A DNA stretch of 37,302 nt from Mycobacterium sp. 1465703.0 (lineage in GTDB: Bacteria; Actinomycetota; Actinomycetes; Mycobacteriales; Mycobacteriaceae), in contig NZ_LZKU01000012.1 in assembly GCF_001672975.1 (NCBI RefSeq), positions 1 to 37,302 on the forward strand. Direction: 5' to 3'. Position 1 is the stretch's first letter. Every line of letters starts with the position of its first letter. Shown piece after piece: positions 8,035-15,477 of the stretch. The notes under the pieces were generated by a model. It saw only the letters and a program-made list of their open reading frames with translations. It searched no databases and was not told the DNA's origin. The translations under genes were made by a program, and so were the position numbers.

Positions 8035-8225
8035 CGTGGGGGCGCCAATTCGGCGAAGAAGGGCGCGGAAGTACTGCTGGAAGATCATGATGTGACGGCT
8101 TACGTCGTCGTAGGCACTGGATCGGCCGACGATACTCATGCATCGGGCCTCATCGCCGGCAGAGTCGAGCTGCGGCGGCTCAACCCACTCACAGATAGGA
8201 GTGCACCGTGACTGTCGTGGCATAG
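8035..8225 (+). pseudogene. collapsed operon: TPP-enzyme 5' relic joined to the 3' end of another gene
   Basis: From 8053 the frame reads AKKGAEVLLE, matching AKNGAEVLLA at the start of the intact TPP enzyme (9080). There is no start codon in this frame; the GTG at 8036 is one base out of register. After about 16 codons the similarity ends and an unidentified tail (GSADDTHASGLIAGRV, then ELRRLNPLTDRSAP) runs to TGA at 8209-8211. That stop overlaps a new GTG start (GTGA) preceded by AGGAG at 8197-8201. The new gene is cut after a few codons, at 8219, where the duplicated block begins. This is a deletion-and-duplication scar of a former operon. Confidence 0.65.
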
Positions 8226-8296
8226 TTTGCAGTGTTCGCGCGTTGAACTGCACGACGTCGTGCTGTGGTGTCAACAGCAGCGAGCATAAAGGGACG
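8219..8296 (+). promoter_or_regulatory. upstream region of the second IclR gene with a 14-bp palindrome
   Basis: Same sequence as before the first IclR gene; GCACGACGTCGTGC is at 8250-8263. The duplication boundary is at 8219. Confidence 0.5.
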
Positions 8297-8661
8297 ATGG
8301 TGGGCCAGTCTGAGTTGGATCGCATGAGCGATCGCATGGCCAGCGGTAGGAGTGCGGGCCAGACGGGTGGCTCGCTTAACAACGACGGTCGCGGGGTCAT
8401 CGAGAGCGCATTTGAGCTGCTAGATCTCCTGGCTGCGTTGGATCCGGTGCGGCTGCTGGATTTGGCGAACGCGAGCGGGATACCGCGGGAGACGGTGCGT
8501 CGGCTGCTCATGCAACTGATCGCAGTCGGGGCGGTCAGTCGCGAAGGTACCCGGTATCGGCTCGGCGCGAGCCTGCTGGGGCTGGGCGCCCGGGTGAGCC
8601 CGGAGCGTCGATTGCGGGTGGCCGTCCGGCGGCCGATCGCCGAACTTGCAACCGCCACCGG
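8219..8661 (+). repeat. direct duplication, copy 2 (IclR 5' half)
   Basis: Partner of 7176-7618. The two differ at scattered single bases in the upstream part and more strongly after about 8588. Confidence 0.85.
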
Positions 8662-9001
8662 TGCCGCAGTGCAGTTGTCCGCAATGATCGGCGGCGAGGC
8701 GGTGTACCTCGACGCAGTGGACGCTCGGGTGCCACTGGGAGTGGTCGCCCAGCCTGGCGCCCGGGTACCGCCGAGAACCGCGGCCGCGCGAGCCCACACC
8801 GAATTGGGCAGCTCCGCACCGATAGTGGACGCCGGCGAGGTGATTGTGGATCTGAGTTGTGTCGCGGTAGCGATTCCGCTGGGCAACGGCGCGGTGGCGG
8901 CCGTGTCGGCGCTTATCGCCGGGCCGAGACCGCCGCTCGGATTGCTGGCTGCCACCAGAGCAACCAGCGCCCGCATCGCCGGCCTGCTTCGTGCACCGTG
9001 A
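8297..9001 (+). CDS. IclR-family transcriptional regulator, copy 2
   Basis: A 234-residue paralogue of the regulator at 7254, with the same winged HTH (ANASGIPRETVRRLL recognition helix) and the same shortened effector domain. The effector half differs: GGEAVYLDAVDARVPLG and RTAAARAHTELGSS replace the corresponding residues. The two may therefore bind one operator but answer different ligands. Start ATG 8297 or GTG 8300 behind AAAGGG. The stop lies within promoter module C, 78 bp before the TPP enzyme gene. Regulation of the downstream operon by one or both regulators is inferred from position. Confidence 0.85.
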   Translation: MVGQSELDRMSDRMASGRSAGQTGGSLNNDGRGVIESAFELLDLLAALDPVRLLDLANASGIPRETVRRLLMQLIAVGAVSREGTRYRLGASLLGLGARVSPERRLRVAVRRPIAELATATGAAVQLSAMIGGEAVYLDAVDARVPLGVVAQPGARVPPRTAAARAHTELGSSAPIVDAGEVIVDLSCVAVAIPLGNGAVAAVSALIAGPRPPLGLLAATRATSARIAGLLRAP

Positions 9002-9073
9002 ATTGGTGATCAGCGAGAAAAGCTCACTGAGTGGGCGCAGGCTCGCAGTCGGTCCTGTCACTTCTTAACGTCA
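8994..9073 (+). promoter_or_regulatory. promoter module copy C, likely leaderless promoter of the TPP operon
   Basis: Third copy of the module. The dyad CTCACTGAGTGGG (9023-9035) keeps most pairs with a changed centre, and TAACGT is at 9066-9071, 30 bp downstream. The GTG of the TPP enzyme (9080) is only 8 nt past the hexamer, where transcription should begin, and no Shine-Dalgarno can fit. Confidence 0.6.
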
Positions 9074-9079
9074 CCAAGT

Positions 9080-10780
9080 GTGACGGGTACAAGTACCGCC
9101 AAGAACGGCGCAGAAGTATTGCTGGCGCAGTTGGAATCTCAGGGTGTGGACTGCATTTTCGCGTCTCCCATCGCCGTGATGGCGCCGCTATGGGAGGCCA
9201 TTGTCCGGCGCGGCATTGGAATGACGCTGCGGTACTTCCGTTGCCGTCATGAGCTGTTGGCGGTGGGTTTGGCATCGGGGTACTACAAGGCCACCGGCCG
9301 TGCCCAGATTGTCTTCTTGCCGACCTCGCTGGGAGTTCAAAACGCATCGATGGCCCTGAGCACCGCGCTGCAGGAGCGCACACCGATGACGGTGCTGTCG
9401 CCCGACACGCTCAGTTATGGTGATGACCCGAACGGCGACCCGGGCGCTGAATGGCCCTCGCTGCTGACCGACCATGCCGGCCCGGCGCGCAATGCCGAGG
9501 TCGTCGTGAAGTGGACGAAGCGAGCGCGCACGCCCTCCGATCTGGTGCATGAACTCCGGCGCGCCCGCTTCATCGCCGAGTCCGTTCCGCTGGGCCCAAC
9601 ATTGCTGGAAATACCGTTTCAGTTGTTGATGGACGAGGGTCACCCTGAAATCCCCGCGTGGGCTTCCCCGGAACCCATTGTCGCGGCGCCTAAACAGATT
9701 GACCAGGTGGCCCGGATTTTGGCCAGCGCCGCCAATCCGATCATCGTCACCGAGCACGGCGGGCGAACCGGCAACGAACGCGACGCCCTGGTAAGCATTG
9801 CCGAGGCTTTGTCGGCGCCGGTCTTCGAATTCTGGAATCCCGCCTATCACAACTTCCCGCGGTCGCATCCGCTGTACGGGGCGGGGCCGGTGGAAGCGGT
9901 GCTGGGCGAAGCCGACGCCGTTCTCTTGGCCGGCTGCAATGGACCGTGGCACCCGCCAAATGCGGCGTTACGCCCGGGATGCGCCGTCATTCACCTCGAG
10001 CAAGACCCGCTGCGTCCGCGGGCCGCCTACTGGGGCTACCCCACTACCGAGGCGGTCGCGGGAGATCTCTCGCTCAATCTGGTTGCGCTCGCTGCCAATC
10101 TTCGAACGCGGTCGACTGCACGGCCTGAAGATGACGAGCGGTGGACGCGTTATACGCACGGCGTTCGCGCCAAGGGAATCGAAGAGGCTCGTCAGTTGTC
10201 ATCGCAGGCAACTGATTTCGTATCGGCAGCCGACTTGTTTGACGCGTTGCACGACGCACTGCCCGAGGATGCGATCTGTGTCGATGAGATCACCTCCCAA
10301 GTGCCCCAGATGATTCAATTTCTCTACGCCCGCAAGCCTTTCGAGCAGTATCGCGGTTGGGCGGGGGCACTGGGCACCGGCCTGGGCACCGCGCTCGGCG
10401 TCAAACTCGCGTGCCCGGATCAGCCAGTCGTGTGCATCCTCGGTGACGGGGCGTGGCACTACAATCCCGTTCCGGCCGCCCTGGGATTCGCACAGGAATA
10501 CGGCGCCTCGCTGCTCATCGTGCTGTGCAACAACCGGCAGTACGCATCCCAGACCAGAAATATTCTCAAGTACTACCCCGATAGCGCCGCCGTCCACGAA
10601 CAAGACTTTGTCGGCAACGTTATTCAACCCACGCCCGACTATGTGAAACAGGCCGAAGCCTACGGCGGCACAGGTGAACGCGTGCAGAAATCCGACGAGC
10701 TGAGCGCGGCACTGCAGCGCGCGCTCGAAGCCGTCGCGTCAGGGCGGACGTTCTTGTTGGACGTCGTCGTCAACCCATAG
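9080..10780 (+). CDS. thiamine pyrophosphate-dependent enzyme (acetolactate synthase/benzoylformate decarboxylase-like)
   Basis: A 566-residue enzyme with the three domains of the POX/ALS superfamily. The N-terminal Pyr domain contains the cofactor-activating Glu in FRCRHELLAVG (~residue 57). The middle domain starts near KQIDQVARILASAANPIIV. The C-terminal PP domain has the Mg/TPP signature LGDGAWHYN followed about 25 residues on by VLCNNRQY. Members make or break C-C bonds next to a carbonyl (2-oxoacid decarboxylation, acyloin formation or cleavage); the substrate is not predictable. The start is GTG 9080, which aligns with homology and lies right behind promoter module C; translation looks leaderless. 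The stop TAG lies within the ribosome site of the next gene (AGGAG), so the operon is tight. A truncated second copy of its 5' end lies at 8053. Confidence 0.87.
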   Translation: MTGTSTAKNGAEVLLAQLESQGVDCIFASPIAVMAPLWEAIVRRGIGMTLRYFRCRHELLAVGLASGYYKATGRAQIVFLPTSLGVQNASMALSTALQERTPMTVLSPDTLSYGDDPNGDPGAEWPSLLTDHAGPARNAEVVVKWTKRARTPSDLVHELRRARFIAESVPLGPTLLEIPFQLLMDEGHPEIPAWASPEPIVAAPKQIDQVARILASAANPIIVTEHGGRTGNERDALVSIAEALSAPVFEFWNPAYHNFPRSHPLYGAGPVEAVLGEADAVLLAGCNGPWHPPNAALRPGCAVIHLEQDPLRPRAAYWGYPTTEAVAGDLSLNLVALAANLRTRSTARPEDDERWTRYTHGVRAKGIEEARQLSSQATDFVSAADLFDALHDALPEDAICVDEITSQVPQMIQFLYARKPFEQYRGWAGALGTGLGTALGVKLACPDQPVVCILGDGAWHYNPVPAALGFAQEYGASLLIVLCNNRQYASQTRNILKYYPDSAAVHEQDFVGNVIQPTPDYVKQAEAYGGTGERVQKSDELSAALQRALEAVASGRTFLLDVVVNP

Positions 10781-10788
10781 GAGACAAA

Positions 10789-12189
10789 TTGACTGCAACC
10801 GATGTGATAGCCGCGGCAGCCAACGACCTGGCGTGCCGGATCAACGCGACCCAGGTGCGTGTACCCGACGGTGCGCCGTTGATCTGGAATTCGGCGGTGC
10901 AACATCGTCCGTCATTGATCGTGCGGGCTGAGTCACCGCGTGACGTACAGGAAGCCATCCGGGTGGCGCGTGACCGCGGGATGCGGCTCTCGGTGCTCGG
11001 CGGCGGCAACGACTGGACTGGTCGCGCTGTGTGCGACGGCGGTCTGGTGATCGACATGTCCGGAATGCGAAGTGTCACAGTCGACTCCAGGGAGCGGGCC
11101 GCCACGGTGGGTGGGGGCGTCTTAGCGGCTGAATTGGTCGACGCTGCCGCGCCGTACGGGCTGGTCGCCGCCACCGGCAATGTCGGTTGCGTTGGAATGA
11201 CCGGCCTGACGCTGGGCGGGGGCTACGGACCGCTCAACGGACGGTTCGGCCTTGCCTTGGACAATCTGCTCGGCGCCGAGGTCGTGCTCGCGGATGGACG
11301 AATCGTCACCGCCGACGCGACTCATGAGCCCGAGCTGTTCTGGGCGCTGCGCGGTGGTGGTGGCAACTTCGGCGTGGTCACCTCGATGCGGGTGCGGTTG
11401 CATCCTCTCGACCGGTTGATCGGCGGGATGATCGTGTTTCCGTGGTCGCAGGCCGCGACGGTGTGGCGCGGGCTTGATGAGGTGTTGTCGACAGCACCGG
11501 ACGAGCTGACCGTGCAAAGCGGAGTCATGTCCGGCCCGGACGGCAATCCGGCGGTTTATCTTGCGCCGGCCTTCAGTGGCGATCTTCGTTGCGGCCAAGC
11601 CGCCGTCGATGAGCTCGCAACGCTCGGAACACCGCTCACCACACAAGTCGCGCCCATGACCTACGGCGAGGTGCTGGGCCTGTTCGACGCGTGGGGGGTC
11701 CGTGGACCGTCCTGGGCAATTCGCACGCGCACGGTCGCGAGGTACGCGCCTGGGGTCATCGAGGCGCTCGTCGAAGCCGGGCGGACGCTGACCTCGCCGC
11801 GCAGCGGCATCCCCATCCACAACTTTCACGGCGCATCGACGCGCGTCGCGCCAGGCGAGACCGCGTTCGCGAATCGCGACCCACACTTCGTCGTCGAGAT
11901 CGTCGCCGGGTGGGAAGGCGGGGACAGCGCCCGTCATCGCGCCTGGGCCAACGCGGTCTCGGCCGCCCTGGCGCCGCACGCACTTCCCGGCGGCTACCAA
12001 AATCTCCTCGGGCCCGACGACCACGCCCAGATCGCAAATGCCTACGGCGAGAACGATATCCGACTCGACGCCGCCAAAAACCACTACGACCCGGATGGTG
12101 TTTTCAACGCCATTCCGCTTCCCAGCGTCAGTCAGGAGAGATCGAAATGTCGTACATCATCGATAGTCACCACATCACCATGTCGGTGA
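10789..12189 (+). CDS. FAD-binding (BBE/PCMH-type) oxidoreductase
   Basis: A 466-residue flavoprotein of the berberine-bridge-enzyme group: PCMH FAD domain (PSLIVRAESPRDVQEAI, LGGGYGPLNGRFG, ALRGGGGNFGVVT) and a C-terminal BBE motif NHYDPDGVF. Such enzymes oxidise alcohols, sugars or C-H bonds next to aromatic rings. The residue that normally forms the 8-alpha-histidyl FAD link (GGGH) is Asn here (LGGGNDWTG), and the usual Cys of the second link is also not in place (TGNVGCVGM), so FAD may be non-covalent. TTG 10789 is the start, supported by AGGAG at the stop of the TPP gene. Past NAIPLP the frame runs 14 more residues and overlaps the next gene by 43 nt. The tail is unlikely to matter and may be a recent extension. 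Confidence 0.85.
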   Translation: MTATDVIAAAANDLACRINATQVRVPDGAPLIWNSAVQHRPSLIVRAESPRDVQEAIRVARDRGMRLSVLGGGNDWTGRAVCDGGLVIDMSGMRSVTVDSRERAATVGGGVLAAELVDAAAPYGLVAATGNVGCVGMTGLTLGGGYGPLNGRFGLALDNLLGAEVVLADGRIVTADATHEPELFWALRGGGGNFGVVTSMRVRLHPLDRLIGGMIVFPWSQAATVWRGLDEVLSTAPDELTVQSGVMSGPDGNPAVYLAPAFSGDLRCGQAAVDELATLGTPLTTQVAPMTYGEVLGLFDAWGVRGPSWAIRTRTVARYAPGVIEALVEAGRTLTSPRSGIPIHNFHGASTRVAPGETAFANRDPHFVVEIVAGWEGGDSARHRAWANAVSAALAPHALPGGYQNLLGPDDHAQIANAYGENDIRLDAAKNHYDPDGVFNAIPLPSVSQERSKCRTSSIVTTSPCR

Positions 12190-13097
12190 ACGGAGCCCAG
12201 GAGGACGTTGACTTCCACGTCAAGGTGCTCGGGCTGCGGCTGATCAAACGGACGGTGCTGTTCGACGGGACGATCCCGATCTACCACCTGTACTACAGCA
12301 ACGCTGACGGCGACCCGAGCGCGGTGCTCACCACGTTCCCGTTTGCCCAGGCCGGGATCTACGGCCGACGTGGCACCAACCAGGCACGTGAGGTATTGCT
12401 CGCCGTTCCTGCGGGTTCACTGAACTACTGGTCCTACCGGTTGCACGAACGGGCCACGGATGTCCGGGACGCGACCGTGTTCGCTCGACGCCGCGTGCTG
12501 TTCCGGCATCCGTGCGGCATCGAGTACCAGCTGGTCGAGGTCAACGATGACCCTCGTCGTGGTTACGGCGGCAGCGGCGTGCCCGAGGATTACGCCATCC
12601 ACGGCATTTATGGCGTCGGCGTACACCTGACGGGGCCGGACACCGCCGTCGAGTTCGCCGCCAATCACCTCGGTGCTCGCGAAGGCTTGACCGAAGGTGA
12701 CCGGTTTGCGTTGGAAGCCGGCAAGGCCGGCCTCGGCGGCGCGGTCGAGCTGGTTGTCAATCGCACAGATGAGCCGGGAACGTGGACGTACGGCGCCGGA
12801 ACGATCCACCACTTCGCCTGGAACGCAGACACTCTCGAGAACCAGAACAACCTGAAATTCGAGATAGAGGGTGCGGGCTATACAGATATGTCCGAAGTCC
12901 GAGACCGCAAGTACTTCAAGTCGGTCTACGTCAGGTCGCCCGGCGGTGCCCTCTTCGAACTGGCTGTGACACACAACGAGGGCGGCTGGGACTGCGACGA
13001 GTCGCCGCATGAGCTGGGCAAGCGATTCCAGCTGCCGGAGCAGTTCGAGGCACGGCGCGAGGAGATCCTCGGCCGCCTCGAGCCGATCGGACTCTGA
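12147..13097 (+). CDS. ring-cleaving dioxygenase, VOC superfamily (MhqA/MhqO/LinE-like)
   Basis: A 316-residue extradiol-type dioxygenase with two VOC modules. The first opens with DSHHITMSV and DFHVKVLGLRLIKRT, then YHLYYSNADGDPS; the second opens with IHGIYGVGVHLTG, followed by GTIHHFAWNAD and SPGGALFELAVTHN. Together these give the 2-His-1-Glu iron site of the family. The C-terminus (ELGKRFQLPEQFEARREEI) is the family's usual tail. Relatives open hydroquinones and substituted catechols. ATG 12147 has CAGGAGAG upstream and overlaps the end of the FAD oxidase gene. It is the third gene of the TPP operon, so this operon probably ends in aromatic-ring cleavage. Confidence 0.87.
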   Translation: MSYIIDSHHITMSVNGAQEDVDFHVKVLGLRLIKRTVLFDGTIPIYHLYYSNADGDPSAVLTTFPFAQAGIYGRRGTNQAREVLLAVPAGSLNYWSYRLHERATDVRDATVFARRRVLFRHPCGIEYQLVEVNDDPRRGYGGSGVPEDYAIHGIYGVGVHLTGPDTAVEFAANHLGAREGLTEGDRFALEAGKAGLGGAVELVVNRTDEPGTWTYGAGTIHHFAWNADTLENQNNLKFEIEGAGYTDMSEVRDRKYFKSVYVRSPGGALFELAVTHNEGGWDCDESPHELGKRFQLPEQFEARREEILGRLEPIGL

Positions 13098-13196
13098 GGT
13101 ACGGCGCCGGGGTGAGTCCACTTATCTTGTCGCAAAGTCAATTTCGCATCGCCAATCGCCACCGTTCCCCATTGCACTAATCCGAGGAGTCGCGAT

Positions 13197-13414
13197 ATGA
13201 ACACAGCCGCAGTGGATGATGCCGCCAGAGTACTGGCTGACCCGTCGGCGTACGCCGACGACGAGCGGCTGCATACCGCGCTACGGCAGCTGCTGGCAGT
13301 CGATCCCGTTGCGTGGGTGGACTATCCACCGTATCGGCCGTTCTGGCCGATCACCAAGCACACGGACATCTTGGCGATCGAGCGTGACAACGACCTATTC
13401 ATCAGCGCGCCCCG
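13197..13414 (+). pseudogene. cytochrome P450, N-terminal fragment
   Basis: ATG 13197 with a good GAGGAG ribosome site starts an ordinary P450 N-terminus: ADPSAYADDERLHTALRQL, then VDYPPYRPFWPITKHTDIL and RDNDLFISAPR. Only about 72 of ~400 residues remain; heme-binding Cys, I helix and ExxR are all absent. At about 13411 the sequence jumps out of frame into an alpha/beta-hydrolase tail. The open frame continues to 13781 as nonsense. The gene once belonged to the upstream operon or followed it closely. Confidence 0.8.
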
Positions 13415-13648
13415 GCTGACGAGCACGTCGCCCAGATGGACCCGCTGCCGTGCCCGATCACCATCGCCTGGGCCGGAAAGGACAGGATTCTCCCAGTCGA
13501 GCTCTGCCGGGCCATCGCCCGCGACCGGCTACCCGGCGCGACCTTCACCGTGCTGCCACGCCTTCCGCACAATCCGACGATTGACGATCCCGAGCTGGTT
13601 GCACACACCATCCTGGCCGTTACGGATGCCGGAACGCAGCAGCATTAG
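13412..13648 (+). pseudogene. alpha/beta hydrolase, C-terminal fragment
   Basis: In another frame, directly joined to the P450 stub, the sequence reads ADEHVAQMDPLPCPITIAW, then AGKDRILP and LPRLPHNPTIDDPELVAHTI. This is the last third of an alpha/beta hydrolase with the acid residue (GKD) and the late His (LPH). The nucleophile region is missing. An ATG at 13436 could start a 70-residue product but it would not fold as an enzyme. The two fragments mark a deletion that removed the rest of the P450 gene, anything in between and the front of the hydrolase gene. Confidence 0.78.
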
Positions 13649-13708
13649 CCGCAGAACCGCCGCCTCGGTTGGCGTAACAACATGCGCCGCAAGCCGATAC
13701 AGCGCCCG

Positions 13709-14449
13709 TCACGCGGCAAAGCCGCCGTCGACATTCCAACTGATTCCGGTGATGAAACCGGCTTCCGGACCTGCCAAGTAAGCCACGGCGCTAGCGATGT
13801 CCTCCGGGCGCCCGTAGTGACCCACCGCAGTGCGTTCCCGCATGGCATCGGCGAATTCACCACTGTCCGGATTCGCATCCGTTGTTGTCGGCCCTGGCTG
13901 GATGACATTGACAGTTATCCCCCGCGGCCCGAGTTCGCGGGCCAGCCCACGGGTCAATCCGGCGACGGCGGCCTTGGTCATCGCGTACACGGCGCTGCCG
14001 GGCCGCGGTGTGTGGTCGGCAAAAATGCTGCCCGTGGTGATAATTCGGCCGCCGGTTCCGAGATGGGGTATCGCATGCCGGGTCGCGACAAACACGGCCC
14101 GAACATTGACCGCCAGCATCCGATCGAACTCCTCCAGCGGAAAGGACTCGACGTTGCCTGAGTGGGTCAGTCCGGCGTTGTTCACCAGGATGTCCAGGCC
14201 GCCGAGCTGCGACACCGTTTCATCGACCGCTGCCGAGACCTGCTGTGCGTCAGCGCTATCGGCATGGATCGGCACCGCCGTGCCGCCCTGTCCAGATATT
14301 TCCGACTGCAGCTCCTCGGCGGGGACCCGCGAAGCAGCATAGGTAAACGCCACGTGGGCCCCGTCGGCGGCCAGCCGCCGCACGATTGCTGCACCGATCC
14401 CCCGCGAACCGCCCGTTACCAAGGCACGTCGTTCAGACAGGACGTTCAT
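13709..14449 (-). CDS. short-chain dehydrogenase/reductase (classical SDR)
   Basis: A 246-residue NAD(P)-dependent oxidoreductase. Cofactor motif TGGSRGIG near residue 13, NNAG near 90, catalytic Ser in TTGSIFADHT, and Tyr/Lys in SAVYAMTKAA; the C-terminal GRPEDIASAVAYLAGPEAG and NVDGGF are typical of 3-oxoacyl-ACP-reductase-like classical SDRs. The Arg after the Gly motif suggests NADPH. ATG 14449 has AAGGGAG upstream. It is convergent with the P450/hydrolase scar. The NmrA-like gene lies 41 bp upstream on the same strand, so the two are probably co-transcribed. Confidence 0.88.
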   Translation of the reverse strand: MNVLSERRALVTGGSRGIGAAIVRRLAADGAHVAFTYAASRVPAEELQSEISGQGGTAVPIHADSADAQQVSAAVDETVSQLGGLDILVNNAGLTHSGNVESFPLEEFDRMLAVNVRAVFVATRHAIPHLGTGGRIITTGSIFADHTPRPGSAVYAMTKAAVAGLTRGLARELGPRGITVNVIQPGPTTTDANPDSGEFADAMRERTAVGHYGRPEDIASAVAYLAGPEAGFITGISWNVDGGFAA

Positions 14450-14490
14450 ATCGCCGCTCCCTTAATGCACCCGCTCACGCCGATAACCGC

Positions 14491-15354
14491 TCATCGCCCG
14501 GCCGGTCCGCCGGGCTGGAAGGTGTGTTGTGCCCAGTCGGCGAACGATGTCCACGCGATGTCGGGGTTCGCTCGATGCAGTGCTTGGATGTCGACGCGGT
14601 AGCCAGGGCCGTTGAGGAATTGCCACATCGCGTACATGTCCGGACTGCGAATCGACTCGAGTGGGGTTTGTTCAAGCCGCACCCGCCGGCCCACCGCCGA
14701 ACTGAGTGCCGCGGCCATTTGCTCTGGCGTGACGGCGTCGCTGGCCAACTCGACCCGTTGCCCGATGTAAGGCGCAGGCGAGCACAGCACCTTCGCGACG
14801 AATGCACCGAGGTCGGGTCGCGCCAGCTGCTGCAGCGGCCGGTCCGGCGGTAGTGGCAGATCAAGGATTCCGGCGTGAATACGGTCGCTGCCGCCGAGCG
14901 CGTTGTCGAAGAAATAAGTGGGAGCGACGATGGTGTAGGGCAAACCGCTCGCCGCCAGCTCGTCTTCGATGATGGCCTTGCTGTCGAAATGCGGTACACC
15001 GCTGTGCTGATTGGCCCCTGCGACCGAGCTGAACACCAGGTGCGGAAGTTGCGCGTCGGCGGCGGCTGCCAAAATGGCGCGCCCCTGGGCGATCTCGGCG
15101 TCCACTCCGGTCTCGAATGGAGTTGTCAGCGCAAAGGCTGCGTCGACACCGCGCATGGCCGTGCTCAGTGCGGTGCGGTCGTCTAGCGAGCCGGTAAGAA
15201 CCTCGACGCCGCGCTCAGCGAGGCGCGAAGCCTTCGGGTCGCCGGGGCGGCGCACCAGCACCCGCACGCGCGCTTCCCGCGCGAGCAGAGCGTCCGCAAC
15301 CGCGCCGCCCTGTCCACCGGTGGCGCCCAACACCAAAATCGGTAATCCGGCCAT
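14491..15354 (-). CDS. NmrA-like NAD(P)-binding protein (atypical SDR)
   Basis: A 287-residue atypical SDR of the NmrA/HSCARG group: N-terminal nucleotide motif VLGATGGQGGAV, RVLVRRPGDPKASRL where basic residues favour NADP, VDAAFALTTPFE and HLVFSSVAGA. The active-site Tyr/Lys are not both in the usual places; many members sense NADP(H) and do not catalyse. The C-terminal part (DMYAMWQFLNGPGYRVD) is complete. It begins the two-gene minus-strand operon with the SDR. A role as redox sensor or quinone/isoflavone-type reductase is possible but not shown. Confidence 0.82.
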   Translation of the reverse strand: MAGLPILVLGATGGQGGAVADALLAREARVRVLVRRPGDPKASRLAERGVEVLTGSLDDRTALSTAMRGVDAAFALTTPFETGVDAEIAQGRAILAAAADAQLPHLVFSSVAGANQHSGVPHFDSKAIIEDELAASGLPYTIVAPTYFFDNALGGSDRIHAGILDLPLPPDRPLQQLARPDLGAFVAKVLCSPAPYIGQRVELASDAVTPEQMAAALSSAVGRRVRLEQTPLESIRSPDMYAMWQFLNGPGYRVDIQALHRANPDIAWTSFADWAQHTFQPGGPAGR

Positions 15355-15477
15355 GTCTCATTTCGATTGCGCCGCGCTAGTCGCGGCCGCAACCGCGTAC
15401 GTAGTGTATTCGCTCTTATGGTCGGGCGATCCGCTTGTCGAGACTCCGCAGCTTGTCGACGTCGGGCCGTTGGTCGT

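Noticed and set aside
7606..8976. 456-residue minus-strand frame across both IclR genes
   Set aside because: Antisense to the IclR genes and the promoter modules; repeats only because the DNA is duplicated.
11691..13097. Longer dioxygenase frame starting inside the FAD oxidase gene
   Set aside because: The added 152 residues are Arg-rich antiframe of the oxidase; ATG 12147 has a good ribosome site and matches the family start.
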